Translations under genes and position numbers: made by a program
Notes under the pieces: model-generated
Told to the model about the DNA's origin: nothing
The model's database searches: none
What the model saw: the letters and a program-made list of their open reading frames with translations, nothing else
Shown here: positions 1 to 8,377 of the stretch, one piece after another
How the letters are laid out: every line of letters begins with the position of its first letter
Position numbering within the stretch: the first letter of the stretch is position 1
Assembly (NCBI RefSeq): GCF_001513955.1
Contig: NZ_KQ948155.1
Coordinates: 1-64,000, forward strand
Direction: 5' to 3'
Length of the DNA stretch: 64,000 nucleotides
From: Streptomyces pseudovenezuelae
GTDB taxonomy: Bacteria > Actinomycetota > Actinomycetes > Streptomycetales > Streptomycetaceae

Positions 1-6
1 GGTTCC

Positions 7-113
7 GGCAACGTACTTGTTGCATCACTCGGCAATAACTACAGGTGGAGTCCGCTATTTCATTGCAACGGATCAGAAAGTAACGCAACGGCAGTCGCGC
101 AACCGTTGCAATG
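7..113. promoter_or_regulatory. cluster of GCAAC/GTTGC boxes upstream of the regulator gene
   Basis: An 11-bp perfect inverted repeat, CATTGCAACGG at 61-71 and CCGTTGCAATG at 103-113, flanks a third GCAACGG at 85-91. A shorter pair, GCAAC (8-12) and GTTGC (19-23), lies upstream. The last arm ends about 50 nt before the regulator start, so autoregulation by that DNA-binding protein is a reasonable inference. The window edge prevents seeing the upstream neighbour. Confidence 0.45.
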
Positions 114-166
114 CATGAGAAGTGAACGCTATGCTGCGGGCACCAGGAACCACGAAGGAGACCGCG

Positions 167-910
167 ATGCCGGGAGGCAGACTCACCCAGCAGGAACGGC
201 AGCAGATCGCGCTGGGAGTGGCCGACGGCCTCGCCTACGCGGAGATCGCCCGCCGCCTTGAGCGCCCCACCTCGACCGTCACCCGTGAGGTCATGCGCAA
301 CGGCGGCCCCACCGGCTACCGCGCCGACCTGGCCCACCGCGCCGCCGAACGCCGCTCCCACCGCCGCCGGCAGGCCGCGCCCCGGGGGACCCAGACCCCC
401 GAACCGGTCCACGGCCGCGATCCCGAGGCGGTGCGGGATTACGAGGAGACGTTCACCACCGTCCTCATGCAGACGGGCGCGCCCAAGATGATGGCGAGGG
501 TGCTGACCTGCCTCTACACGAGCGACACCGGCAGCCTCACCGCCGCCGAGCTCGTCCAGCGCCTGGAGGTCAGTCCGGCGTCCGTCTCCAAGGCCATCAG
601 CTACCTGGAGAACCAGGGCCTGGTCCGGCGGGAACGCGACGACCGGCGTCGCGAGCGCTACATCGCGGACGACGACGTCTGGTACCAGTCCATGATCGCC
701 AGCGCCCGCGGCACCATACAGCTCGCCGAGACCGCACGGCAGGGCGTGGGCGTCCTCGGCCGGGACACCCCGGCCGCCGTCCGCCTGGAGAACATCGCCC
801 GCTTCCTCGACTTCGTCTCCGAGAGCCTCACCCGCGCCGCGGACCAGGCCCGCGAGGTCCTGCACACGAAACCGGAGTCAAAACCGATGAACTCCCCCGG
901 GGCCGACTGA
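167..910 (+). CDS. IS30-type HTH fused to MarR-type winged-helix regulator
   Basis: DNA-binding regulator of about 247 aa. Residues about 4-50 resemble the N-terminal HTH_38 domain of IS30-family transposases (RLTQQERQQIA, then STVTREVMRNGG). A basic linker rich in Arg follows. Residues about 100-175 form a MarR/GbsR-like winged helix, with the recognition-helix region SPASVSKAISYLENQGL and the wing RRERDDRRRERY. No DDE transposase core is present, so this is a regulator that shares or has captured a transposase-type HTH. The start at 167 is preferred because GAAGGAG (154-160) lies 6 nt upstream; in-frame starts at 122 and 131 lack a ribosome site. The ligand is unknown. Repeated GCAAC boxes upstream suggest autoregulation. 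Confidence 0.85.
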   Translation: MPGGRLTQQERQQIALGVADGLAYAEIARRLERPTSTVTREVMRNGGPTGYRADLAHRAAERRSHRRRQAAPRGTQTPEPVHGRDPEAVRDYEETFTTVLMQTGAPKMMARVLTCLYTSDTGSLTAAELVQRLEVSPASVSKAISYLENQGLVRRERDDRRRERYIADDDVWYQSMIASARGTIQLAETARQGVGVLGRDTPAAVRLENIARFLDFVSESLTRAADQAREVLHTKPESKPMNSPGAD

Positions 911-923
911 CAGAATCCGCCGC

Positions 924-1559
924 ATGGCGATCATCCACAACACCACCCTCAAGCCCACCAAGCTGGAACTGCTCACCGCCTGGCTGCCCACCCGCCCCTG
1001 GTACACCGGCACCGGCACACCCGAGTTGACCCGGGCCGGCGGCTTCCGGCTGGACGACCCTGAGGGCGAGGTCGGGATCGAGTTCATGGTGGCCGTCGAC
1101 TCCTCCGGCTCCGAGCACGTCGCCTATCTGGTCCCGCTCACCTACCGCGCCGCCCCGCTCCCCGGCGCCGGGCACGCCCTCGTCGGCACGATGGAGCACG
1201 GCGTGCTGGGCGCGCGCTGGGCCTACGACGGCATCCACGACCCGGTCCTGCGCACGGAGCTCCTCGCTCTGTTCGAGGGCCGCGCCCAGGCCATGGCCCA
1301 GAGCATCAGCGACACCCCCGACCACGAGGTCACCCGCTCCTACGACGGCCCCGGGCTCCCCTCGGCCGAGGGGACCGTCGAGGTCACCGACGACCAGGAC
1401 GGCACCGGGCTCCCGCTCCCGGACGGCACGGTCCTCCGCCTGCACCGGCGCCCGCTCCCCACCGCCCCCGAGGGAGCGACCGGCCAGGTCTCCGGCGCCT
1501 GGGACGCACCGGACGGCAGCCGCGTCAGGGCCGTGTTCGCGAGCCTGCGCACTCCCTGA
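924..1559 (+). CDS. maltokinase N-terminal cap-like domain protein
   Basis: A 211-aa protein that begins with a segment (IHNTTLKPTKLELLTAWLPTR) resembling the cap domain at the N-terminus of actinobacterial maltokinases, found here as a stand-alone protein without the kinase domain. No signal peptide or membrane helix is visible, so it is probably cytosolic. It starts 13 nt after the stop of the upstream regulator. A CAGAAT hexamer (911-916) lies 7 nt before the ATG and could be a weak leaderless -10, so it may also have its own transcript. The biochemical role is not known; the family assignment is from sequence resemblance only. Confidence 0.7.
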   Translation: MAIIHNTTLKPTKLELLTAWLPTRPWYTGTGTPELTRAGGFRLDDPEGEVGIEFMVAVDSSGSEHVAYLVPLTYRAAPLPGAGHALVGTMEHGVLGARWAYDGIHDPVLRTELLALFEGRAQAMAQSISDTPDHEVTRSYDGPGLPSAEGTVEVTDDQDGTGLPLPDGTVLRLHRRPLPTAPEGATGQVSGAWDAPDGSRVRAVFASLRTP

Positions 1560-1634
1560 GACCGGGGGTGTCACAGCAAGGACGGCTGTCTCGTCCCGAG
1601 AGGTGAAGGCATCACCTCGACCAAGGAGTGGACG

Positions 1635-2018
1635 ATGAATCTCGCGCTGTGGATCGCCGCCGGACTGCTGGCCGCCGTGGCCCTGACCGGCGGGGTCACC
1701 AAGACCTTCGTGCCCCGGGAGAAGCTGGCCGCGGTGCACGGCGGAGGATGGACGGGGGACGTCGGCCCGGTCTTCGTCAAGACCCTCGGGGTCCTTGAGA
1801 TCCTGGCCGCGGCGGGCCTGGTACTGACCGCCGCGCTCGGGATCGCACCGGTCCTGGTGCCCGTGACCGCCGTCTGCTGGATCCTTCTGATGATCGGCGC
1901 GATGATCACCCACGGGCGCCGCGGCGAGTCGGCGCTCGTCGTGCTGAACCTGGCCTACCTGGCCCTCGCGGTGTTCGTCGCGTGGGGCCGCTTCGGCCCC
2001 GAGTCCTTCACCGGCTGA
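1635..2018 (+). CDS. DoxX family membrane protein
   Basis: A 127-aa protein with four predicted hydrophobic segments (about residues 3-20, 55-75, 78-95 and 100-118), the size and spacing typical of DoxX/DoxD-like proteins. AAGGAG sits 7 nt upstream of the ATG. It is followed after 23 bp by a SigJ-type sigma factor in the same direction, so the two are probably co-transcribed. DoxX proteins have been linked to redox and thiol stress in actinobacteria, but nothing in the sequence fixes a substrate here. Confidence 0.85.
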   Translation: MNLALWIAAGLLAAVALTGGVTKTFVPREKLAAVHGGGWTGDVGPVFVKTLGVLEILAAAGLVLTAALGIAPVLVPVTAVCWILLMIGAMITHGRRGESALVVLNLAYLALAVFVAWGRFGPESFTG

Positions 2019-2041
2019 CCCACGACGACCCAGGAAGAGGA

Positions 2042-2956
2042 ATGAGCAGGACCGAGGAGTTCCAGGAGCTGCGGCCACTGCTGTTCTCGATCGCCTACCG
2101 GATCCTCGGCAGCGTGGGCGAGGCCGAGGACGCCGTCCAGGAGACCTGGCTGCGCTACGAGGCCGCCGCGACCGAGCCGAGGTCGGTGAAGGCCTACCTC
2201 TCGACCACGGTGACCCGGATCGCGATCGACGTCCTGCGCTCGGCGCGCGTCCGCCGCGAGCAGTACGTCGGCGACTGGCTCCCCGAGCCCCTCCTCGACG
2301 ACCCCTACGACGACCCCGCGCGGGCGGCGGAGCTGGCCGACTCGGTCTCGACGGCGGCCCTGTTGCTGCTGGAGCGGCTGAGCCCGCTGGAGCGCGCGGT
2401 CTTCGTCCTGCGGGAGGTCTTCGACTTCGGCTTCCCCGAGGTCGCGTCGGCGGTGGGTCGCTCCGAGCAGGCCTGCCGCCAACTGGCCTCCCGGGCCCGG
2501 CGCCACATGGCGGCAGGCCGTCCCCGCTTCGGGGCGGACCGTGCCGAGCGCGAGGAACTGGCGTCCCGCTTCTTCGACGCCCTGCGCGAGGGAGACGTGG
2601 ACGGACTCCAGGGCCTCCTCGCCGCCGACGTGTCCATGGTCGGCGACGGCGGCGGCAAGGCACCGCAGCTGGCCAGGGCGGTCGCCGGGGCGCGGAACGT
2701 GGCCCGGCTGCTCGGCTCGGTCTACCCGCGGATGGCCCGGATCGAGGTGACCTTCGAGCCGCACGAGCTCAACGGCCAGCCCGGAGCGGTCTTCTACGAC
2801 CGTGACGGCAGGGTCCTGCACACCCTGACCCTGGACGTCCTCGACGGCCGTGTCCAGACGATCCGCACGGTGATCAACCCCGACAAGCTCCGCCACGTGG
2901 GCCCGGTGGCCGACGCGTGGGCGATCCACCGGGAGGTCCGGGCGAGTCCCCCCTGA
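2042..2956 (+). CDS. RNA polymerase sigma factor, SigJ-type (ECF with SnoaL-like C-terminus)
   Basis: A sigma-70 family factor of 304 aa. Region 2 lies at about residues 8-75 (FSIAYRILGSVGEAEDAVQE) and region 4 at about 110-160 (LSPLERAVFVLREVF, then the HTH VASAVGRSEQACRQL). A long C-terminal extension (about 175-290) resembles the SnoaL-like domain of SigJ/ECF41-type factors, which in that family modulates activity without a classical anti-sigma factor. The ATG at 2042 is chosen because a GA-rich ribosome site (AGGAAGAGG) lies just upstream. The DoxX gene immediately upstream fits the common pairing of ECF41-type factors with small redox or DoxX-like partners. Confidence 0.88.
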   Translation: MSRTEEFQELRPLLFSIAYRILGSVGEAEDAVQETWLRYEAAATEPRSVKAYLSTTVTRIAIDVLRSARVRREQYVGDWLPEPLLDDPYDDPARAAELADSVSTAALLLLERLSPLERAVFVLREVFDFGFPEVASAVGRSEQACRQLASRARRHMAAGRPRFGADRAEREELASRFFDALREGDVDGLQGLLAADVSMVGDGGGKAPQLARAVAGARNVARLLGSVYPRMARIEVTFEPHELNGQPGAVFYDRDGRVLHTLTLDVLDGRVQTIRTVINPDKLRHVGPVADAWAIHREVRASPP

Positions 2957-2962
2957 GCCGGG

Positions 2963-4564
2963 TCAGAACCCCACGTCCGCTCCCCGGTACCCCGGCACCC
3001 GCCGCACCCGGCTCGCCCGCTCGTACGCGTACGCGAGCCGCAGCAGCACCGGCTCGCTCCAGGCCGTCCCCATGAACGTCACCCCCACCGGCAGGCCGAA
3101 GGCGAAGCCCGCGGGCACGCTGACCGCGGGGTACCCGGCGAGCGCCGCGGGCGTGGACGCGCCGCCGCCGTACGTGTCCCCCCGGACCAGGTCGATCTTG
3201 GCCGGAGGACCGGTCGTCGGCATCACGAGGGCGTCGAGGCGGTGCCGGCGCAGCACCGCGTCGATGCCCTCCGCGCGGGACAGGCGGTGGTTGGCGGCCA
3301 GCGCCTCCTCGTACTCCCGTTCCGAGAAGTCCAGCCGCTCCACCGCCTCCAGACCGTCCTGCCGTACGAAGCGCAGCTCGCGGTCGGCGTGTTCGCGGTT
3401 GAAGGCGATCAACTCCCGCAGGTCGCGCGGGTGTTCACCGCCGGCTGCGGCCAGGTACGTGTTCAGCGCGCGCTTGAACTCGTAGGCCTGGACGACCATC
3501 GCGCCGGGCAGGTCCTCCAGCTGCTCGGCCGTGGGGATGTCCGCCGGGTCGACGATCACCGCTCCGGCCGCGCGCAGCACCCCGATCGCGCGTTCCGCGA
3601 TCTCGTCGGCGTGGTCGCTGTACCCGAAGTAGACGGTCCGCGGGACGCCGATCCGCGCCCCGCGCAGCCCGTCCGCGTCCAGGAAACGGGTGTAGTCGCG
3701 GTGGAAGTGCCCCCGACTCGCCGTCGTGGCCGGGTCCCTCCCGTCGACCCCGACCAGCGTGCCGAGCATGATCGCCGCGTCCCGGACCGTGCGGGCCATG
3801 GGCCCCACGCTGTCCTGACTGGGCACCCCGGGGATCACCCCGCCCCGGCCGACCAGTCCGACGGTCGGCTTGACCCCGACGACACAGTTCGCCGACGACG
3901 GGTCGATGATCGAGCCGTTGGTCTCGGTGCCGATGCCGGCGACGCACAGGTTGGCCGCGACGGCGGCACCGGTGCCGGAGCTGGACTCGTTGGGCGAGCG
4001 GTCCAGCTTGTACGGGTTGCGGGTCTGGCCGCCGCGCGCGCTCCACCCGGCGTGGTGGGTGAGGGAGAGGCCGCCCGCCCACTCGCTGAGGTTGGTCTTG
4101 CCGAGGACGACGGCACCGGCGGCCCGCAGCCGGGCGGCGACCGTGGCGTCCCGCGAGGGCCGCAGCCCCTCCAGGGCGAGCGAACCGGCCGTGGTGTACA
4201 TCCGGTCCGCGGTCTCGACCAGGTCCTTCAGCAGCACGGGCATGCCGTGCAGCGGGCCCCGGGGGCCGCCGCTCGCGTCCAGCCGCCGGGCCTCGCGCAT
4301 GGCGTCGGGGTTGACCTCGATCACCGCGTGCAGGAGCGGATCGATGCGCTCGATCCGCTCCAGGTAGGAGCGGGTGAGCCGCTCTGCGTCGAGCCGTCCC
4401 CTGTCCATCAGCCCGCGCAGCTCGGTGATGCCCAGCTCGTCGAACTCCCCGCCCGCCGTGTCGGCCCGGGCCGGGGCGGTGCCCAGCCAGGGCGTGGCCG
4501 CCGCCGCGGTGCCGAGCGCCAGCACGTTCCGCCGCGTGGCGCGGCTCCCCTCCATGCGTGTCAT
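2963..4564 (-). CDS. Tat-exported amidase (amidase signature family)
   Basis: A predicted secreted amidase of about 533 aa. The N-terminus has a twin-arginine motif (RATRRNVLALG), a hydrophobic stretch and an APARADT-type signal-peptidase site. The amidase-signature elements are visible: a catalytic Lys in GMPVLLKDLVETAD, the Gly/Ser-rich loop PNESSSGTGAAVAANL, and the nucleophile segment TETNGSIIDPSSAN, which gives the expected Ser-cisSer-Lys triad. The likely reaction is hydrolysis of a C-N amide; the substrate is not evident. Start codons at 4564 and 4555 are both plausible. It is convergent with the sigma-factor gene, with only 6 bp between stops. Confidence 0.88.
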   Translation of the reverse strand: MTRMEGSRATRRNVLALGTAAAATPWLGTAPARADTAGGEFDELGITELRGLMDRGRLDAERLTRSYLERIERIDPLLHAVIEVNPDAMREARRLDASGGPRGPLHGMPVLLKDLVETADRMYTTAGSLALEGLRPSRDATVAARLRAAGAVVLGKTNLSEWAGGLSLTHHAGWSARGGQTRNPYKLDRSPNESSSGTGAAVAANLCVAGIGTETNGSIIDPSSANCVVGVKPTVGLVGRGGVIPGVPSQDSVGPMARTVRDAAIMLGTLVGVDGRDPATTASRGHFHRDYTRFLDADGLRGARIGVPRTVYFGYSDHADEIAERAIGVLRAAGAVIVDPADIPTAEQLEDLPGAMVVQAYEFKRALNTYLAAAGGEHPRDLRELIAFNREHADRELRFVRQDGLEAVERLDFSEREYEEALAANHRLSRAEGIDAVLRRHRLDALVMPTTGPPAKIDLVRGDTYGGGASTPAALAGYPAVSVPAGFAFGLPVGVTFMGTAWSEPVLLRLAYAYERASRVRRVPGYRGADVGF

Positions 4565-4689
4565 GTACTGCACGCTAGAGACGGAACCGCTCCGGCTCCC
4601 TCCGGCTGTCCCCCGATTCCATACGGGAGCAATCCCCCCACAAGCAGGTGCTTGCCTTGAGCGCACTCGAAGGCGTTGGCTGAGGAGTC

Positions 4690-5682
4690 ATGAAGTACAC
4701 GCAGCTCGGACGCACCGGACTCAAGGTCAGCCGACTCGTCCTCGGCACCATGAACTTCGGCCCGCAGACCGACGAGACCGACTCCCACGCGATCATGGAC
4801 TCGGCTCTCGACGCGGGAATCAACTACTTCGACACCGCCAATGTGTACGGCTGGGGCGAGAACAAGGGCCGTACCGAAGAGATCATCGGCAACTGGTTCG
4901 CGAAGAGCGCCGCCCACCGCGACAAGGTCGTCCTCGCCACCAAGGTCTACGGCAACATGGCCGCGGACGGCGAGGCCTGGCCGAACCACGACAAGCTCTC
5001 CGCGGTCAACATCCGCCGGGCCGTCGACGCCTCGCTCAAGCGCCTCCAGACGGACTACATCGACATCTACCAGTTCCACCACGTCGACCGCGCCACCCCC
5101 TTCGAGGAGATCTGGCAGGCGATCGACACCCTGGTCCAGCAGGGCAAGATCCTGTACGTCGGGTCCTCCAACTTCCCCGGCTACAAGATCGCCCAGGCCA
5201 ACGAGATCGCCGCCCGGCGGGGCGGCACCATCGGCCTGGTCAGCGAGCAGTGCCTGTACAACCTCTACGAGCGCCGCGCCGAGATGGAGGTCATCCCGGC
5301 CGCGCAGGAGTACGGCCTCGGTGTCATCCCCTGGTCGCCCCTGCACGGCGGCCTGCTCGGCGGTGTCATCAAGAAGGAGGCCGAGGGCGGCCGCCGCGCC
5401 TCCGGCCGCGCCGCCGACACACTCGCCGACCCGGCCGCCCGCGCCCGCCTCCAGTCGTACGAGGACCTGCTGGAGAAGCACGGCCTGGAGCCCGGCGAGG
5501 TGGCCCTGGCCTGGCTGCTCACCCGTCCCGGCGTGACGGGCCCGATCGTCGGCCCGCGCACGGCCCAGCAGCTGGAGTCGGCGATCAGGGCGGTCGAGCT
5601 GGAGCTGGGCGAGGAGGTCCTGACGAGCCTGGACGAGATCTTCCCGGGCCCGGGCCCGTCCCCGGAGGCCTTCGCCTGGTAG
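4690..5682 (+). CDS. aldo/keto reductase
   Basis: An NADPH-dependent aldo/keto reductase of 330 aa with a complete TIM-barrel length. The catalytic tetrad is recognisable: Asp and Tyr in FDTANVYGWGENK, Lys in VLATKVYG, and His in IYQFHHVD. The cofactor-binding C-terminal part contains GPIVGPRTAQQL. It resembles the YghZ/potassium-channel-beta-subunit-like group, but the physiological substrate cannot be read from sequence. It is transcribed divergently from the amidase, with 125 bp between starts, and is followed by a strong hairpin, so it is probably monocistronic. Confidence 0.9.
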   Translation: MKYTQLGRTGLKVSRLVLGTMNFGPQTDETDSHAIMDSALDAGINYFDTANVYGWGENKGRTEEIIGNWFAKSAAHRDKVVLATKVYGNMAADGEAWPNHDKLSAVNIRRAVDASLKRLQTDYIDIYQFHHVDRATPFEEIWQAIDTLVQQGKILYVGSSNFPGYKIAQANEIAARRGGTIGLVSEQCLYNLYERRAEMEVIPAAQEYGLGVIPWSPLHGGLLGGVIKKEAEGGRRASGRAADTLADPAARARLQSYEDLLEKHGLEPGEVALAWLLTRPGVTGPIVGPRTAQQLESAIRAVELELGEEVLTSLDEIFPGPGPSPEAFAW

Positions 5683-5688
5683 GGGCGC

Positions 5689-5717
5689 GGGGCGGAGTCG
5701 ATCCGGGGCTCCGCCCC
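5689..5717 (+). terminator. intrinsic terminator-like hairpin after the aldo/keto reductase
   Basis: Arms GGGGCGGAG (5689-5697) and CTCCGCCCC (5709-5717) form a perfect 9-bp stem with an 11-nt loop, 6 nt after the reductase stop codon. No U-tract follows, which is usual in high-GC actinomycetes. Confidence 0.6.
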
Positions 5718-5776
5718 CGCGGGCGCGACCGGCCCCGGGGGCGCAGCAGCCGGAGAACCGGCCGCGGTTCCCCCGC

Positions 5777-5866
5777 CTACCTGCCGAGCGCCGCAGCGAG
5801 AGCAACAACGACGAACATCATCACCAGCACACCGGCCATGATCCGGTTCCGTGTCTTCGGGTCCAC
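5777..5866 (-). CDS. 29-aa single-pass membrane peptide
   Basis: A very short gene encoding 29 residues: a polar start (VDPKTRNRIMAG) followed by one hydrophobic helix (VLVMMFVVVALAAALG) and a final Arg. A GTG start at 5866 is supported by TAGGCT on the minus strand, separated from it by 6 nt (CGACGC), the arrangement of a leaderless actinobacterial promoter. It lies alone between the reductase terminator and thpR, about 10 bp from the end of thpR. I recall similar tiny peptides in streptomycete genomes but cannot verify this here. Function is unknown. Confidence 0.6.
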   Translation of the reverse strand: MDPKTRNRIMAGVLVMMFVVVALAAALGR

Positions 5867-5875
5867 GCGTCGAGC

Positions 5876-6448
5876 CTAACCGTCCCCGCCGAGCGCCCAG
5901 CGCCCGGCCACCTCGTACCGGGGCTGTTCCCCCGCCACCCCCGACGTCGGCAGGTTGCTCCGGACCAGCGCAAGCTCCTCGACCGTCCAGGTACGACCGG
6001 TGAACCCGTCGAGCACGTCCAGGCACGGCCCCACATCCACCGCCTCCCGGCTCCGGGCCACGGTCAGGTGGGCCTTGTACCGCCGGTGCTCCCCCATCTC
6101 CACCCCGGCCTTCCGGCCCGCGGCCTCCGCCCGCTCGGCGAGCAACCGCAGGGCCGGCAGCTCGCCGCAGGCCCCGGCCCACAGCACCCGCCCGTGCCCG
6201 AACTGCCCGCCGCCGCGCACGGCCAGTGGGAAGCGGGGAGTACGCCGTGCCGCCCGCTCCAGCCGCTCCGACAGCTCCGGTACGAGGTCCTCGTCGACCT
6301 CACCGTAGAAGGCGAGGGTGAAGTGCCACCCGGGAACGCCGGTCCAGCGCAGCTCGGACGCTCCGGGGAGCCGCCTCAACTCGGCCACCTTCGAAGCGAG
6401 TTCGTCGGTCACGTCCTGCGGGGGCAGTACCGCGGCGAAGAGTCTCAT
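5876..6448 (-). CDS. thpR: RNA 2',3'-cyclic phosphodiesterase (2H family, LigT/ThpR)
   Basis: A 190-aa member of the 2H phosphoesterase superfamily. Two His-x-Thr motifs are present: WHFTLAFYGEV at about residues 41-51 and the second in KAHLTVARSRE at about 130, giving the paired catalytic His/Thr residues that hydrolyse 2',3'-cyclic phosphates to 2'-phosphomonoesters. The N-terminus MRLFAAVLPP is characteristic. It is divergent from the GNAT gene with 26 bp between start codons, so the two promoters must overlap. Confidence 0.9.
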   Translation of the reverse strand: MRLFAAVLPPQDVTDELASKVAELRRLPGASELRWTGVPGWHFTLAFYGEVDEDLVPELSERLERAARRTPRFPLAVRGGGQFGHGRVLWAGACGELPALRLLAERAEAAGRKAGVEMGEHRRYKAHLTVARSREAVDVGPCLDVLDGFTGRTWTVEELALVRSNLPTSGVAGEQPRYEVAGRWALGGDG

Positions 6449-6474
6449 GGGGGTCAGCCTGTCACCATGGGGGC

Positions 6475-7005
6475 ATGGAGATCAGCATCAGGGACGGCGG
6501 GCCCGACGACATACCCGTGATCCTCGGCATGCTCGACAGCTGCGTGGAGTGGCTGGTCGCGCAGGGACGTCCCGGTCAGTGGGGGACCGAGCCGCTGTCC
6601 GCGAACCCGAGGACCGTGGAGTCCGTGGCCCGGTACATCGACGAGGGCAGCCTGTTCGTCGCCGAGGCCGACGGGGTGCCGGCCGCGACCCTGACCCTCA
6701 CCGACTCGCCCGGCGCCTATCTGGACCGTCTCCCGCCGCCCGGCGAGCCCGAGCGGTACATCCACTGGCTCGCCTCCGACCGCCGCTTCAAGGGCCACGG
6801 CGTGGGCAGCGCCCTCCTCGCGCACGCCGCCGAACAGACCCGGCGCGCGGGCGTCGCCCTGCTGCGGGTGGACTGCTACGCGGGCGACGACCGCAAGCTG
6901 GTCGCCTACTACGAGGCCAACGGCTTCGCCCCGACGGAGACGTACACCGCCGGGGCGAACAACGACTGGCCGGGCCAGGTGCTGGCCATGCGCGTGAGGC
7001 CGTAG
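6475..7005 (+). CDS. GNAT family N-acetyltransferase
   Basis: An acetyl-CoA-dependent acyltransferase of 176 aa. Motif A with the CoA pyrophosphate loop is visible in RRFKGHGVGSALLAHA (Q/R-x-x-G-x-G/A pattern), followed by LLRVDCYAGDDRKLVAYYEANGF, the usual C-terminal beta-strand and helix carrying the YY/F motif. The acceptor substrate is unknown; single-domain members often acetylate small amines or protein N-termini. Its stop lies 3 bp from the convergent MFS gene. Confidence 0.88.
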   Translation: MEISIRDGGPDDIPVILGMLDSCVEWLVAQGRPGQWGTEPLSANPRTVESVARYIDEGSLFVAEADGVPAATLTLTDSPGAYLDRLPPPGEPERYIHWLASDRRFKGHGVGSALLAHAAEQTRRAGVALLRVDCYAGDDRKLVAYYEANGFAPTETYTAGANNDWPGQVLAMRVRP

Positions 7006-7008
7006 GAC

Positions 7009-8352
7009 TCAGGCCGCCGCGGCCAGCTGCTCCCGTGCCTCGCGCGGCACGAACCGGACATGCGGGTGGCCGCGGTTCCAGCCGACCGACAGCCGCAGGT
7101 TGCCGACGCGGGCCAGGACCAGGCCGATCGTCACGGCCGCCGCCGCGGCGATCGCGCCGCCGGCCGCGAGGCCGGCGCGGACGCCGTACGCGTCGGTGAT
7201 CCAGCCCGCGATCGGCGCGCCGATCGGGGAGCCGCCCATGAACACCATCATGTACAGGGCCATCACGCGGCCCCGCATGGCCGGGTCGGTGCCCATCTGC
7301 ACGCTGGTGTTCGCGGTGACGTTGACCGTCATCCCGAACATCCCGATGGGGGCCATGAGCAGGGCGAACAGCCACAGCGAGGGGGCGATCGCGGCCACGA
7401 TCTCCAGCGTGCCGAAGGCCACCGCGCCCACGACCAGCACCCGCATCTTGGCGGTGCCCCGCCGGGCCGCGAGCAGGGCCCCGGCCAGGGAGCCGACCGC
7501 CATCACGGTGTTGAAGAGGCTGTAGGAGCCGGCGCCCGCGTGGAAGACGTCGTCGGCGAAGGCCGAGAGGTAGACGGGGAAGTTGAAGCCGAAGGTGGAC
7601 ACGAAGCCGACCAGGACGATGGTCCAGATCAGCTCAGGCCGCCCGGCCACGTACTGCAGACCCTCCCTCAGCTGCCCCTTGCCGCGCGGGGCGCGCTCGA
7701 CGACGTACAGCTCACGTGCCCGCATCATCAGCAGGCCGACCAGCGGGGCGACGAAGGACAGGCCGTTGGCGAGGAACGCCCAGCCGGTGCCCACGCCGGT
7801 GATCATGACGCCCGCGACGGCGGGGCCGATCAGGCGGGCGGACTGGAAGTTCGCGGAGTTCAGGCTGACCGCGTTCTGGAGCTGGTCGGGGCCGACCATC
7901 TCGGAGACGAACGACTGGCGGGCCGGGTTGTCGACGACCGTCGCGAGGCCCACGGCGAAGGCGGCGAGGTAGACGTGCCAGACCTGGACGTGGCCGCTCA
8001 GGGTGAGGACGGCGAGCGCGATACCGGTGGCGCCCATCGCGGACTGGGTGAACAGCAGCGCGCGGCGCTTGGGCAGCCGGTCGACGAGGACACCGCCGTA
8101 GAGGCCGAAGAGCAGCATCGGCAGGAACTGCAGGGCCGTCGTGACGCCGACGGCGGTGGCGGAGCCGGTGAGGCTGAGCACCAGCCAGTCCTGGGCGATG
8201 CGCTGCATCCAGGTGCCGATGTTGGAGACGACCTGCCCGGCGAAGAACAGGCGGTAGTTCCTGACCTTCAGCGAGCTGAACATGGATGACTTGCGGGACG
8301 AGGTAGAAGGGATCGGTGCGGGGGCGGAGTCTGCTCCGGGTCCCGTACTCAA
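7009..8352 (-). CDS. MFS transporter, efflux type
   Basis: A 447-aa inner-membrane transporter with about 10-12 hydrophobic segments. The loop 2-3 motif appears as GGVLVDRLPKRRALL, and the start is MFSSLKVRNYRLFFAGQVVS after a short polar extension. It resembles the MFS-3/enterobactin-exporter-like group of drug or metabolite exporters. A TTG at 8352 is preceded by AGGAGG about 10 nt upstream; an internal ATG at 8283 is the alternative. The gene begins 25 bp after the MarR gene on the same strand, so a MarR-MFS operon controlled by the MarR protein is the simplest reading. Confidence 0.88.
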   Translation of the reverse strand: MSTGPGADSAPAPIPSTSSRKSSMFSSLKVRNYRLFFAGQVVSNIGTWMQRIAQDWLVLSLTGSATAVGVTTALQFLPMLLFGLYGGVLVDRLPKRRALLFTQSAMGATGIALAVLTLSGHVQVWHVYLAAFAVGLATVVDNPARQSFVSEMVGPDQLQNAVSLNSANFQSARLIGPAVAGVMITGVGTGWAFLANGLSFVAPLVGLLMMRARELYVVERAPRGKGQLREGLQYVAGRPELIWTIVLVGFVSTFGFNFPVYLSAFADDVFHAGAGSYSLFNTVMAVGSLAGALLAARRGTAKMRVLVVGAVAFGTLEIVAAIAPSLWLFALLMAPIGMFGMTVNVTANTSVQMGTDPAMRGRVMALYMMVFMGGSPIGAPIAGWITDAYGVRAGLAAGGAIAAAAAVTIGLVLARVGNLRLSVGWNRGHPHVRFVPREAREQLAAAA

Positions 8353-8377
8353 AGTGCGTTCGCCTCCTCTTTGTGGC

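Noticed and set aside
167..910. IS30 insertion sequence
   Set aside because: Only the N-terminal HTH is IS30-like; no DDE catalytic domain and no terminal inverted repeats bound the gene.
828..2663. Long open frame on the minus strand (611 codons) and many similar antisense frames throughout
   Set aside because: High GC makes long empty frames common; it crosses real genes on the + strand, has low-complexity Arg/Gly/Pro content, no ribosome site and no family resemblance.
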